The notes under the pieces are model-generated. The model had not been told where the DNA came from, did not search any database, and saw only the letters and a list, made by a program, of their open reading frames with translations. Source: Janthinobacterium sp. 67 (GTDB lineage Bacteria > Pseudomonadota > Gammaproteobacteria > Burkholderiales > Burkholderiaceae_D). Taken from it: a DNA stretch of 64,000 nt. The position numbers and the translations under genes were made by a program. This document shows, in pieces, positions 25,484 through 34,047 of this stretch. Location: assembly GCF_002797895.1 (NCBI RefSeq), contig NZ_PGES01000001.1:930001-994000 (forward strand). The letters run 5' to 3'. Every line of letters starts with the position of its first letter. The stretch's first letter is position 1.

Positions 25484-25882
25484 TCAAGCCCCTGCGGCAT
25501 CCTGCGCAACGATGCACTCGTCCAGATGCTCGAGCAATTGCAGGAACACGCGTTTATCCGCGTAGTGATTCATCGTGTTACTCAACAATACATCGCTGGC
25601 GGCCGCCGCCACGGCGCTGTGGGCTTGCGCGCAGGCGGCATGCAGTTTCGCCCGATCAAGTTCCAGCAGCGCCGTATTGACGGCTTCGCGTGTGAAATCG
25701 TAGGCATCCATGCCGCAGCAGTCGGCGACACAATGGGTTTCCAGCAGGCAGATCAGCGGCCACAGCTCCCCCAGCAAGGGATCGATGTCGATGGCCTGTT
25801 CATAGCGGCCGTCAAGGCTGATCCATTCGATCCAGGCATCGTCTCCGATCTGGATATCGTCTTGGCGGTCGCGTTGCGTCAT
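25484..25882 (-). CDS. DUF6331-like protein
   Basis: The 132-residue acidic protein contains CLLETHCVADCCGMDAYDFT, a Cys-rich signature I associate with DUF6331, plus LLSNTMNHYADKRVFLQLL and an acidic N-terminal part (IQIGDDAWIEWISLDGRYE). It has no signal peptide or membrane span. The clustered Cys and Asp suggest metal binding, which is inference. It lies upstream of fdx on the same strand, 61 bases away, and may be cotranscribed with it. Confidence 0.6.
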   Translation of the reverse strand: MTQRDRQDDIQIGDDAWIEWISLDGRYEQAIDIDPLLGELWPLICLLETHCVADCCGMDAYDFTREAVNTALLELDRAKLHAACAQAHSAVAAAASDVLLSNTMNHYADKRVFLQLLEHLDECIVAQDAAGA

Positions 25883-25917
25883 GTTTCAAACATTCTCGTC
25901 TTCATTGGTATCGCATT

Positions 25918-25945
25918 ATAAAAAAAACCGCCCGAAGGCGGTTTT
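25918..25945 (-). terminator. Rho-independent terminator after the lpxO-like gene
   Basis: CCGCC-CGAA-GGCGG forms a tetraloop hairpin flanked by an A-run on its left side and T's on its right. On the minus strand the A-run becomes a U-tract, so it ends the lpxO-like transcript. The T-run on the other side means it could act in both directions. Confidence 0.82.
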
Positions 25946-25965
25946 CTTGTGCGGTAATGCAGTGC

Positions 25966-26865
25966 TTAAATAAAATAGATCAGCGCGATGATGCCGACCA
26001 CCAGCGCCACGCGGGTGACCTGGTAGGCCGTCTTGTTCCACGCCTTGAAGCGGCGGCGGTACTGGCCCATGGTCCAGGAAATCTGGAACAGCTTGCTCAC
26101 GCCGCCCACCTGGTCGCCCAGTTCGTTGGGCGAGGCGGCGGCCGTCATCAGAGTGCGGCCCAGCCAGCGGTTCAAGCCTTGCGCCCAGCGGTAGCGCATC
26201 GGGCGCTCGATGTCGCAGAACAGGATGATGCGGTCGCTGTCGGCATCGTTGCGCGCCCAATGGATATACGTTTCATCGAACATCACGGCCTGGCCGTCGC
26301 GCCAGCTGTGGCGTTCGCCATCGACGTCGATGAAGCAGCGGTCGTCGTTCGGCGTCTGCAAGCCCAGGTGGTAGCGCAAGGAACCGGCGAACGGGTCGCG
26401 GTGCGGGTTGAGCTTGCCGCCTTGCGGCAGTTCCGCGAACATGGCCGCCTTGATCGACGGAATCGATTGCAGCAAGGCATAGGTCTGCGGGCACATCTGC
26501 TGCGCCGACGGGTGGTTCGCGTCATACCATTTCAGGTAGAAACGCTTCCAGCCGTATTTGAAGAAGGAATTGAAACCCACGTCATTGTTCTTTTCGGCCG
26601 CCTTGATCTTTTTCATTTCCTGCATGCGCAGCGCTTCATCGCGGATGATCTGCCAGTTCTGCTGCAGCGGCGCCAGTTCCGGGAATTGCTCGACGGCCAG
26701 ATACGGCGTGGCCGGCACCTTGGAAAAGGTGTGCATGAACAGGTTCAGCGGCGCCATGAACGAGGAGTGATCGAAGATCTGGCGGCGGAACGGCAGGCGC
26801 ACCTTGCCCCGAAAATGAATATGTAAAACAGAAAACACAAAAATGCCCAGCAAGGCCCACTTCAT
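25966..26865 (-). CDS. lpxO: Aspartyl/asparaginyl beta-hydroxylase family protein, LpxO-like lipid A hydroxylase
   Basis: The 299-residue protein has an N-terminal membrane anchor (KWALLGIFVFSVLHIHF), a catalytic Fe(II)/2-oxoglutarate domain and a second hydrophobic segment near the C-terminus (ALVVGIIALIYF). Iron-site segments are NPHRDPFAGSLRYHL and HWARNDADSDRIILFCD. The twin-anchor layout is typical of LpxO, which 2-hydroxylates the secondary acyl chain of lipid A at the inner membrane. The symbol reflects the closest family; the substrate is not shown by sequence. A GAGG site precedes the start. It is followed by the terminator at 25918-25945. Confidence 0.82.
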   Translation of the reverse strand: MKWALLGIFVFSVLHIHFRGKVRLPFRRQIFDHSSFMAPLNLFMHTFSKVPATPYLAVEQFPELAPLQQNWQIIRDEALRMQEMKKIKAAEKNNDVGFNSFFKYGWKRFYLKWYDANHPSAQQMCPQTYALLQSIPSIKAAMFAELPQGGKLNPHRDPFAGSLRYHLGLQTPNDDRCFIDVDGERHSWRDGQAVMFDETYIHWARNDADSDRIILFCDIERPMRYRWAQGLNRWLGRTLMTAAASPNELGDQVGGVSKLFQISWTMGQYRRRFKAWNKTAYQVTRVALVVGIIALIYFI

Positions 26866-27009
26866 ACACAACCTCGTTTTTTAAGAATGGGGCAATTATA
26901 ACCAGTTAATGCCATCGCCACCCCGTGCCTCGGTGAAGGAAAGATGAAGCGGCGGACGGGATCGCTGTGCCCTACAATGGCCGTTTCTACCCACTTATCC
27001 GAGGTAACA

Positions 27010-27459
27010 ATGGAAATCTGGCACGCACCGCTCGACCTGGCCATCCTCAATGCCGCCAGCGAGGGCACGGCCATGCGCCACCTGGGCATCGTATTCACGG
27101 CTTTCGGTCCCGACTGGATCGAGGCGACCATGCCCGTCGACCACCGCACCATGCAGCCGTTCAAGCTGCTGCATGGCGGCGCTTCCGTCTTGCTGGCCGA
27201 AACCCTGGGCAGCATGGCCGCGAATGCCTGCCTCGATTCCAGCCGGCACGTGAGCGTGGGCCAGGAAATCAACGCCAACCACTTGCGCGGCGTGCGCGGC
27301 GGTTACGTGACGGGGCGCGCCACGCCCATCCACCGGGGCCGGACCAGCCAGGTCTGGGAAATCCGCATCACCGGCGACGACGGCAAGCTGTGCTGCATCT
27401 CGCGCATCACGATGGCCGTCATCGACGCGCCGGGCAAGGGGGGATACGGCAGCCCTTGA
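27010..27459 (+). CDS. Hotdog-fold thioesterase (PaaI/YdiI-like)
   Basis: The 149-residue product has the acyl-CoA thioesterase II-type pattern: KLLHGGASVLLAETLGSMA with the catalytic Glu in AETLGS, VGQEINANHLR and the C-terminal hotdog strands. Length fits the MenI/YdiI group, which hydrolyses aromatic or short acyl-CoA. The ATG at 27010 has GAGGT 5 bases upstream; an in-frame upstream ATG at 26944 has no support. It is divergent from the LpxO-like gene. Confidence 0.85.
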   Translation: MEIWHAPLDLAILNAASEGTAMRHLGIVFTAFGPDWIEATMPVDHRTMQPFKLLHGGASVLLAETLGSMAANACLDSSRHVSVGQEINANHLRGVRGGYVTGRATPIHRGRTSQVWEIRITGDDGKLCCISRITMAVIDAPGKGGYGSP

Positions 27460-27514
27460 CTTGCATCAAGGCACTAAAAGTGGACGCGTGAAATCATAAA
27501 TAACGCTGTTCGCT

Positions 27515-27520
27515 TATAAT
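27515..27520 (+). promoter_or_regulatory. Probable -10 box in the leader region of the chemoreceptor gene
   Basis: TATAAT occurs within a locally AT-rich stretch of the 250-base gap between the thioesterase and chemoreceptor genes. No good -35 was found at 16-18 bases. The resulting leader of about 180 bases contains a small hairpin (GCTGGTTTCCAAGTAACCAGC-like, near 27658-27678) that I cannot assign to a known riboswitch. Confidence 0.35.
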
Positions 27521-27709
27521 TCAGTGTACCGTTGCATTGCGCGGGTTTCTCTCCGCGCGCGTACATTGCCCGACATTAGAAGCTGACTGCCCAAAAAACG
27601 CCAGTTAGAGACCCATCCCGCGCCATGCGGGAAAGGCACCACGACGGCGAGCAGATCGCTGGTTTCCAAGTAACCAGCAACAATCAACTTTTACAGGGCA
27701 ATAACAACA

Positions 27710-29290
27710 ATGATGTCATTCAATCGTTTGACGATAGGCGCGCGCCTGAGCGCAGGCTTCGGGCTGCTGGTGCTACTCATGCTGGTACTGGCTGCCTTCG
27801 CGCTGCTGCGCATCGGCGCCATCTCCGGCGCCATGGACGCGCAAGAAAAAGTCCAACAGGAAAAACTCGAGCCACTGTACGTGGCGCGCGAAGCGCTCGA
27901 CCAGACGGGCCTGGCCGCCCGCAACGCGTATATCTTCCAGGACCAGGCCGCCGCCGAGAAAGAGCTGGCCATCCTCGACAGCCAGAAGGCGCTCTACCTG
28001 GAAGCGCTTGCGCGGCTGGCGCCACAGTTTGCCGGCGATGCGCAATTCGAGAAAGTCAGCACGGGCTTGAAAGCCATGGCGCAGGAATTGCAGCGGCCGC
28101 GCCAGTTCCGCGCCGCAGGACAGATGGAGCAGTACGGCACCTTCCTCGTCGAAGAGTGCAGCCCCTTGCGGCGCCAGATCGTCGTCGACATCGATACCGT
28201 CCTGAAGAGCGTCCAGCGCGAATCGGAGCAGGCCAGCGTGGCCGCGCGCGCCATCTACGGCCAGTCGCTGCGCTGGATCGGCGTGCTGGCCGCGCTCAGC
28301 GTGCTCATTTGCATTGCGGTCGCCATCGTCATCACGCGCGGCCTGCTGCGCCAGCTGGGCGGCGAACCGGCGTATGCGGCCATGATCGCCGGGCGCATCG
28401 CGCTCGGGGAGCTGGCCATCGACGTACACACGCGCGACGGCGACGACAGCAGCCTGCTGTTTGCCATCAAGACCATGCGCGACAACCTGGCCGCCATCGT
28501 CGGCAAGGTACGCCACGGCACGGAAAGCATTGCCACGGCGTCGACCGAGATCGCCTCGGGCAACCGCGACCTGTCGCAGCGCACGGAGCAGCAGGCCGGC
28601 TCGCTGGAAGAAGTGGCGTCATCGATGGAAGAACTGATTTCCACCGTGCGCCAGAATGCGGACAACGCCCAGCAGGCCAACCACCTGGCGCGCGAAGCGT
28701 CGAAGGTGTCGGAGCAGGGCGGCAAGGCGGTGGCCGAAGTCGTGCACACCATGGGCCTGATCAATGCCTCGTCGAACAAGATCGTCGACATCATTGGCGT
28801 GATCGACAGCATCGCCTTCCAGACGAATATCCTCGCCTTGAACGCGGCCGTGGAAGCTGCGCGCGCAGGCGAACAGGGGCGCGGTTTCGCCGTCGTCGCC
28901 ACCGAGGTGCGCAACCTGGCGCAGCGCTCGAGCGCCGCCGCGCGCGAAATCAAGGCCCTGATCGACGATTCCGTCAGCAAGGTCGGTACGGGCACGCTGC
29001 TTGTCGAGCAGGCGGGCGCCACCATGCATGACGTGGTGGCCGGCATTAGCCGGGTGACGGGCATCATGGCCGAGATCAGCCATGCGACGCAGGAGCAGGG
29101 CGCCGGCATCGAGCAAGTCAACCGCGCCATCGTCGACATGGACCGGGTGACCCAGCAAAACGCGGCCCTCGTCGAGCAGGCCGCCGCCGCCGCGCACGAA
29201 CTGCAGCAGCAGGCGGCGCAGCTGGAACAGGAAGTGGGCATCTTCAAGCTGGCCAAGCGGGCCAACGGTCCCCTGAGCCTGGCCGCCTGA
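27710..29290 (+). CDS. Methyl-accepting chemotaxis protein
   Basis: The 526-residue receptor has two membrane helices (about 13-33 and 187-211) flanking a periplasmic four-helix-bundle-like sensor, a HAMP region and a long cytoplasmic coiled coil. The signalling tip is [32 protein letters not shown], with methylation-helix Gln/Glu pairs such as [20 protein letters not shown]. It would relay ligand signals to CheA/CheW. There is no C-terminal CheR-tether pentapeptide. The first of two adjacent ATGs is used here. No che genes are adjacent, so it is an orphan receptor. Confidence 0.95.
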   Translation: MMSFNRLTIGARLSAGFGLLVLLMLVLAAFALLRIGAISGAMDAQEKVQQEKLEPLYVAREALDQTGLAARNAYIFQDQAAAEKELAILDSQKALYLEALARLAPQFAGDAQFEKVSTGLKAMAQELQRPRQFRAAGQMEQYGTFLVEECSPLRRQIVVDIDTVLKSVQRESEQASVAARAIYGQSLRWIGVLAALSVLICIAVAIVITRGLLRQLGGEPAYAAMIAGRIALGELAIDVHTRDGDDSSLLFAIKTMRDNLAAIVGKVRHGTESIATASTEIASGNRDLSQRTEQQAGSLEEVASSMEELISTVRQNADNAQQANHLAREASKVSEQGGKAVAEVVHTMGLINASSNKIVDIIGVIDSIAFQTNILALNAAVEAARAGEQGRGFAVVATEVRNLAQRSSAAAREIKALIDDSVSKVGTGTLLVEQAGATMHDVVAGISRVTGIMAEISHATQEQGAGIEQVNRAIVDMDRVTQQNAALVEQAAAAAHELQQQAAQLEQEVGIFKLAKRANGPLSLAA

Positions 29291-29371
29291 GATGGGTGGC
29301 GCGCCAACAGCCGTGCGCCAATAGTCGTATTCCGCGCTACAATGAGAGCTGGATCACCGCCAGGACGACTC

Positions 29372-29908
29372 ATGCAAGTGCGCAGCAGCCATGATCTATC
29401 CAGCCCGGACGACGACAAACCGGCGCCGCCCGTGCTGGAGCTGGCCCTTGCCGGTCTCGGCTGGGGCTTGCTGACCTGCATGCTGTGCTTTGCCATCCTG
29501 TTCCTCACCAAATGGCTGCTGCCGCCCGAATACTGGGGTGCGCACACGGGCCTGTCCAAGTTCAAGCGCGAAATGTCGCTGCCCCTGCTGGTGTTCTGGG
29601 TCGTCATCTATTCCCCCATCCTGGAAACCTTCCTCGGCCAGCTGCTGCCGCTGGAAATCCTCCGGCGCCTGGGCGCCAGCCGCCAGCTCAGCGTTTTTAG
29701 CGGCGCCATCCTGTGGGCCATCGTGCATTTCATCAGCGGCGGCTTGCTGCACGCCATCGTCGCGCTGGGCTCGGGCGCCATGTTCAGCTTTGTCTACCTG
29801 CGCTACCGCGCCCCCAGTGTGGCCGTTGCCTATGCGACAACGACGTTTGCGCGCGCCTGCAACAATATCGCCATCCTGGTGGCCGTGTTCTACGGCCTGG
29901 ATGCCTGA
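29372..29908 (+). CDS. Small polytopic membrane protein, degenerate CPBP-like
   Basis: The 178-residue protein has four to five hydrophobic segments. The arrangement YSPILETFLGQLLPLEILRR, then AIVHFISGGLLHA, then TTFARACNNIA resembles the three motifs of CPBP/Abi intramembrane proteases. The canonical EExxxR of motif 1 is missing (only ET remains), so activity is doubtful. The start could be ATG 29342 or ATG 29372; the latter has AGGAC upstream. Its 3' end overlaps the convergent MFS gene by 19 bases. Confidence 0.6.
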   Translation: MQVRSSHDLSSPDDDKPAPPVLELALAGLGWGLLTCMLCFAILFLTKWLLPPEYWGAHTGLSKFKREMSLPLLVFWVVIYSPILETFLGQLLPLEILRRLGASRQLSVFSGAILWAIVHFISGGLLHAIVALGSGAMFSFVYLRYRAPSVAVAYATTTFARACNNIAILVAVFYGLDA

Positions 29909-31389
29909 GTCCCATCCTTCCGAAGCAAGTACGGCACCAGCGCCGCCAGCGCCACGGCCAGCACCGCCAGGCCGAGCAATAGCTGGCGGAAGGCGGCGTC
30001 ATAGCTGGTCCGCAGCAGTGCTTCCTGGCCGCCCAGCAGCTGTGTTGCTTGTTGTATATCGCCGAGCGCGGCGCGGCTGGCGGCGGCCAGTACGGGCAAC
30101 TCGGCCGGCAGCTGCCGCGCCAGGCCCGCGCCGATCAGGCTGGCCAGCACGGCGCCCGCCAGGGCCAGCGCCACGCCATCGGCGCTGACGCGCACGGTAT
30201 TGAAGATACCCGTGGCCATGCCGGCGCGCTCCGTTTCCACCACGCTCAAGGCCATGCCATCCATCAAGCCCCACGGCAAGCCGATGCCTACGCCGATCAG
30301 CAGCAGGGGACCGGCCAGCGCGGCGGCGCCGGCATGGCCCAGCACCTGCGCCAGCCAGGCCAGGCCCGCCGCGGCCAGCAGCAATCCCGCCGCGCACAGG
30401 GCGCCGGTCGTGATCCAGCGCGACAGCAGCGCCGCCAGCACGGGCACGAGCAGCAGCGGCGCGGCCAGGGCGATCATCAGACGGCCCGCCGCCAGCGCGG
30501 ACATGTCGTCGATGCCGATGAAACGCCCCGGCAGCATGACGATGAGCACGATGAACAGGAAGGCGGGCGAGGCGGCCAGCACTTGCACGGCGACAAAGCG
30601 GCGCTGGCGGAACAGCGACAAATCCAGCATGGGCCGCGCCGTCCTGCGCTCAATCGCGCCAAAGGCGAGGAACAGCAGCACGGACGCGGCGACGGACAGC
30701 AGCACGGCGCCGTTGCGCCAGCCGTGTTCGGGTATCAGCAGCATGCCCAGGGTCAGCAAGCCCAGCGCGGCGCTGAAGCTGATGGCGCCTGGCCAGTCCA
30801 GCCGGTCCTTGCCGCGCGCGGGATCGGCCGGCACGTTGCCCCATACCAGCAGCATGCCGATGGCGCCCAGCACGGCCGTGGCGTAAAAGATGGCGGGCCA
30901 GCGGGCCAGCGCCAGCATGGCGCCGGCCGCCAGCGGACCGAAGGCCAGGCCCAGGCCGAACGTCGTGCCCAGCACGCTCATCACCCGGCTGCGGGCAGCG
31001 CCGTGGAACAATGGCGCCAGCGACGACATCGCGGCGGCGAACGCGGCCGCGCCGCCCAGGCCCTGCACGAAACGCAGCGCGGCGATCCATGCCACCGATG
31101 GCGCGACAGCGATGGCCAGGGTCGCCACGCAGAACAGCGCCAGTCCCGCCAGCCAGACGCGGCGCCGTCCCAGCACGTCCGTCAGGCTGCCGGCCACCAT
31201 CATGGCGCTGCCATAGCTGAGGATATACGCATTGATGACCCAGTTCAGGGCGGCGGCGCTGCCGTGCAATTCGGCGCCGAGGGCGGGCAGGGCCACGGCC
31301 GGGCCCGTGAAACACAGGGGTATCAGCAAGCCCGTCAGGCAAGCGGCCAGCACTTGCAGCGGGAGGGAAAGACGTGAGGAAGAGGACAT
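29890..31389 (-). CDS. MFS transporter, DHA2-like drug efflux type
   Basis: The 499-residue protein has about 14 hydrophobic helices, the motif A segment GSLTDVLGRRRVWLAG between helices 2 and 3, and an antiporter-type segment FGPLAAGAMLALARWPAIFY. Layout and length match the 14-helix DHA2 drug:H+ antiporters. The start at 31389 (MSSSSRLS) is chosen because the longer reading upstream is not membrane-like. It is divergently arranged with a LysR regulator across 110 bases, the usual set-up for regulator-controlled efflux. Confidence 0.85.
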   Translation of the reverse strand: MSSSSRLSLPLQVLAACLTGLLIPLCFTGPAVALPALGAELHGSAAALNWVINAYILSYGSAMMVAGSLTDVLGRRRVWLAGLALFCVATLAIAVAPSVAWIAALRFVQGLGGAAAFAAAMSSLAPLFHGAARSRVMSVLGTTFGLGLAFGPLAAGAMLALARWPAIFYATAVLGAIGMLLVWGNVPADPARGKDRLDWPGAISFSAALGLLTLGMLLIPEHGWRNGAVLLSVAASVLLFLAFGAIERRTARPMLDLSLFRQRRFVAVQVLAASPAFLFIVLIVMLPGRFIGIDDMSALAAGRLMIALAAPLLLVPVLAALLSRWITTGALCAAGLLLAAAGLAWLAQVLGHAGAAALAGPLLLIGVGIGLPWGLMDGMALSVVETERAGMATGIFNTVRVSADGVALALAGAVLASLIGAGLARQLPAELPVLAAASRAALGDIQQATQLLGGQEALLRTSYDAAFRQLLLGLAVLAVALAALVPYLLRKDGTQASRP

Positions 31390-31499
31390 GGGTGTCGGAT
31401 ATGAAAGAAAGAGGGGCGAGTATGGCGCGCCCCTCATTGAAGAAAAATGGGCTAAACTGATCAACATATCGGACAAGAATGTCTTTAATGGGGATTTGC

Positions 31500-32393
31500 A
31501 TGGATAGCTTGGGTGGCATCGCCATGTTCGTGCAGGTGGCCGACAGCGGCAGTTTTTCGGCCACGGGGCGGCTGCTGGGCCTGTCATCGTCGGCCGTCGG
31601 CAAGAGCGTGGCGCGCATGGAGGCGCGGCTGGGCGCGCGCCTGTTCCAGCGCAGCACGCGGCATCTGGCTTTGACGGCGGAAGGGGAAAAATTCCTGCAG
31701 CGCTGCAAGCGCATCCTGGCCGAGGTGGAAGCGGCCGAGCGCGAACTCGGTGAATCGGGTGGCGCGCCCAGCGGCCGCCTGCGCATCAGCCTGCCACGCT
31801 ACAGCGGCCTGTTCGAAGCGGCCATCGGCGCGTTCATGCAAGCCTATCCGGCCATCGAACTCGACCTCGATTTTTCCGACGCCATGGTCAACATCGTCAG
31901 CGACGGCTTTGACGCGGCCGTGCGCACGGGCGAGCTGGCCGATTCAAGCCTGATGCGGCGCAAGCTATGCACGTTCCGCCGGCTGCTGGTGGCGTCGCCC
32001 GCCTACCTGGCGCGCCATGGCCGGCCCGCCGATGGCATCGAACTGATGCAACACCAGCGCCTCGACTACCGCTTTCCCGCCACAGGCCGTTTGGAACAGT
32101 GGCCGCTGATGGACGAGGCTGTGCAGCCGGTGCCCGGCATGGTGTGCAACAGCGTGGAAATGCGCGTCTACCTGGCCGTGCAGGGGCAGGGCGTCGCCTA
32201 TCTGCCCGCATTCGCCGTGCAGCGCGAGCTGGCGGCGGGGCAACTGGTGTCGCTGCTGGACGAGCATACGCAGGCGCGCACGGCATTCTGGCTGCTGTGG
32301 CCGGCCAGCCGCCACCTGCCGCCGCGCTTGCGCGTCTTCATCGATTTCCTCGTGGAGCAGTTGCAGGATCAAACTTTTGGAGGCTTGCCATGA
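31500..32393 (+). CDS. LysR-family transcriptional regulator
   Basis: The 297-residue protein begins MDSLGGIAMFVQVADSGSFS and carries the LysR winged helix (SATGRLLGLSSSAVGKSVARM, LGARLFQRSTRHLALTAEG), followed by a LysR substrate-binding domain (SGRLRISLP, RKLCTFRRLLVASPAYL). It belongs to the CrgA/DsdC-like group that often controls an adjacent divergent transporter, here the MFS gene. Its TGA overlaps the ATG of a 50-codon gene. Confidence 0.92.
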   Translation: MDSLGGIAMFVQVADSGSFSATGRLLGLSSSAVGKSVARMEARLGARLFQRSTRHLALTAEGEKFLQRCKRILAEVEAAERELGESGGAPSGRLRISLPRYSGLFEAAIGAFMQAYPAIELDLDFSDAMVNIVSDGFDAAVRTGELADSSLMRRKLCTFRRLLVASPAYLARHGRPADGIELMQHQRLDYRFPATGRLEQWPLMDEAVQPVPGMVCNSVEMRVYLAVQGQGVAYLPAFAVQRELAAGQLVSLLDEHTQARTAFWLLWPASRHLPPRLRVFIDFLVEQLQDQTFGGLP

Positions 32394-32542
32394 CGCAGGA
32401 CGCTTCCCTGACGCCCTTGCAGTGGCATGTGGCCGGCGCCACCGTGCGCCACGACCACCCGTTTGCCGTGCCGTCGCTGCCGCCGCAGGAGCCGTTGACG
32501 GCGTCCTTGCGCGCCTTGCTGGCCGCAGCGCCTGGCAAGTAA
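32390..32542 (+). CDS. Small coupled gene of 50 residues, unknown function
   Basis: The ORF starts in ATGA overlap with the LysR stop and has TTTGGAGG 8 bases upstream, so it is well placed for coupled translation. The product contains LTPLQWHVAGATVRHDHPFA and a Leu/Ala-rich C-terminal helix (LTASLRALLAAAPGK). I recognise no family. The good ribosome-binding site and coupling argue that it is translated. Confidence 0.55.
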   Translation: MTQDASLTPLQWHVAGATVRHDHPFAVPSLPPQEPLTASLRALLAAAPGK

Positions 32543-32586
32543 GCGCCATCTCCCCAAACTGTGGCGTCGTGCGTATTGCTGGCGGC

Positions 32587-33738
32587 CTACTTCGCGCTTT
32601 CCATCGATTCCACCGTGTCGAAAATAGGCGCCAGCGCGCTTTCCATGGCGCCGGCGGTAGCGTCGCCGCTCTGGTTGGTGATGATGAAGATCCCCAGCTG
32701 ATATTGGGGAACGACCCAGGCGTAGCTTTGCGCGCGCGGCACGCCGCCATGGTGTACATAATGCGTGCCCAGCTGGCGATTGCTGCCGATGTTCCAGAAG
32801 TAGCCAATGCTGAAGTCGTCCTGAAAGCGCACCAGCGGCTTGTGCGATTCGACGACCGCGCGATGGGCGCTCAATTGCAGGCGCAGGTATTTCGCCATGT
32901 CCGGCACGGTCGACTTCAGGTTGCCGGCCGCCCCCCAGGGCAGTTGCGGCATCGGTGTCGTCACGACGGGATTGTCGCTGTGGTAGCCGGGCGCCAGCCG
33001 ATCACTATCCCCGGCTGCGATTTTCAGCCTGGTATCGTGCATGCCGGCTTCGCGCGCGATGAATTGCGTGAGCAGCACTTCATAGGGCATGGCGTAGATT
33101 GTTTCGAGCGTGTGTGCAATGAGTTCGGTGCCGGCGCTGGAATAGGCGTAGTCCTCCCCTAGCGGACCCTTGATGCTGACTGCATGTAAATCCTGCCAGA
33201 ATTGCTGTTGTCCGTAGTCGGCATAGGCCGCATTGAGTTTTGCCGGCGTGGCGTGTGCCGTGAAATCCTGCAATATGGCGTTCACCTGCAATGGCAGCAT
33301 GCCCGGCATGGTGCTGGTGTGCGTGATCAAATGGCGCAGGAGAACGGGCTGACCTTGCCACTGCAGGTTCGGGTAGGCCTCCGGCAGGTACTGTTGTATG
33401 GGATCGTCGAGCGCCGCCTTCCCGTCCAGCACGGCGTTCGCCAGCAGCAGGCCGGCAAAAGTCTTGCTGACCGAGCCGATTTCATACAGGGTTGTATCGT
33501 TCGGCGGATTGGCTTTGCCGGTCTCCAGCTCGCCTTGATGCAGAACGAATTCCTTGCCGCGATAAACGACGGCAATCGAGGTCGCGTGCAGCAATGTCGA
33601 CTGCAGCAGCGTGGTTGCGGTCTGGCGCATGGCCGCAGGAATGTCATGCGCAGGTGCCGTGGCTGCGGGCTTGCAGGCTGCCAGCAGCAGTGTCATTACA
33701 GTGATGCTTGCGGCGAGTTTGGTCATCTTGCGCACCAT
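32587..33738 (-). CDS. Beta-lactamase-fold serine hydrolase (class C/esterase-like), lipoprotein
   Basis: The 383-residue product has a lipoprotein signal (ASITVMTLLLAACKP, lipobox LAAC). The serine beta-lactamase-fold motifs are SVSKTF (nucleophile Ser, Lys), YAYSSAG at the YxN position, and HHGG at the KTG/HxG position. It fits the AmpC-like family that includes esterases, D-aminopeptidases and AmpH-type enzymes; the non-canonical second and third motifs argue against a classical AmpC. Starts at ATG 33738 or ATG 33726 are possible, neither with a strong ribosome-binding site. The open frame continues much further upstream antisense to the RTX gene, which is not coding. Confidence 0.8.
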   Translation of the reverse strand: MVRKMTKLAASITVMTLLLAACKPAATAPAHDIPAAMRQTATTLLQSTLLHATSIAVVYRGKEFVLHQGELETGKANPPNDTTLYEIGSVSKTFAGLLLANAVLDGKAALDDPIQQYLPEAYPNLQWQGQPVLLRHLITHTSTMPGMLPLQVNAILQDFTAHATPAKLNAAYADYGQQQFWQDLHAVSIKGPLGEDYAYSSAGTELIAHTLETIYAMPYEVLLTQFIAREAGMHDTRLKIAAGDSDRLAPGYHSDNPVVTTPMPQLPWGAAGNLKSTVPDMAKYLRLQLSAHRAVVESHKPLVRFQDDFSIGYFWNIGSNRQLGTHYVHHGGVPRAQSYAWVVPQYQLGIFIITNQSGDATAGAMESALAPIFDTVESMESAK

Positions 33739-34047
33739 CGAGGGGGGAGGGGCATTCTCGCACGTTGGTTCAACGGTGACAGAAAAAACTTGGCAAAAAT
33801 CTTCCCTTCTTTCTTCCAGACAGTGTGACATTTGCATGACAAATAACAGTGCCTGTCCCGATTGCGCGTCATTAAGGCGTGCATGCGAGGCGACGCTCAA
33901 GCGCGCGCCGTCCATGCGCCAAAAGTGACGGACCGTTGAAGGTGCACCTTGGACTGCAGTCAGAGGCGGCCGGGACTTTTGCCTTGCATGCCGGCTTGCG
34001 CCGGCATATTCGATTTTGGTTTTAAGTTCAACGACAGGAACTGCAAC
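33739..34047. other. 309-base divergent gap upstream of the RTX gene, with a stem-loop at 33988-34007
   Basis: The gap separates the serine hydrolase from the RTX gene. The hydrolase-proximal part contains a C/T-rich stretch (33739-33760) and an AT-richer part (33780-33850) where promoters are likely, but I could not assign boxes. A perfect stem-loop ATGCCGGC-TTGC-GCCGGCAT lies about 40 bases before the RTX start. It has no U-run, so it may be an operator or mRNA-stabilising structure. Confidence 0.5.

Noticed and set aside
27590-27709. Possible c-di-GMP riboswitch in the chemoreceptor leader
   Set aside because: The conserved GEMM core and tetraloop-receptor elements are not present; only one small hairpin is visible.
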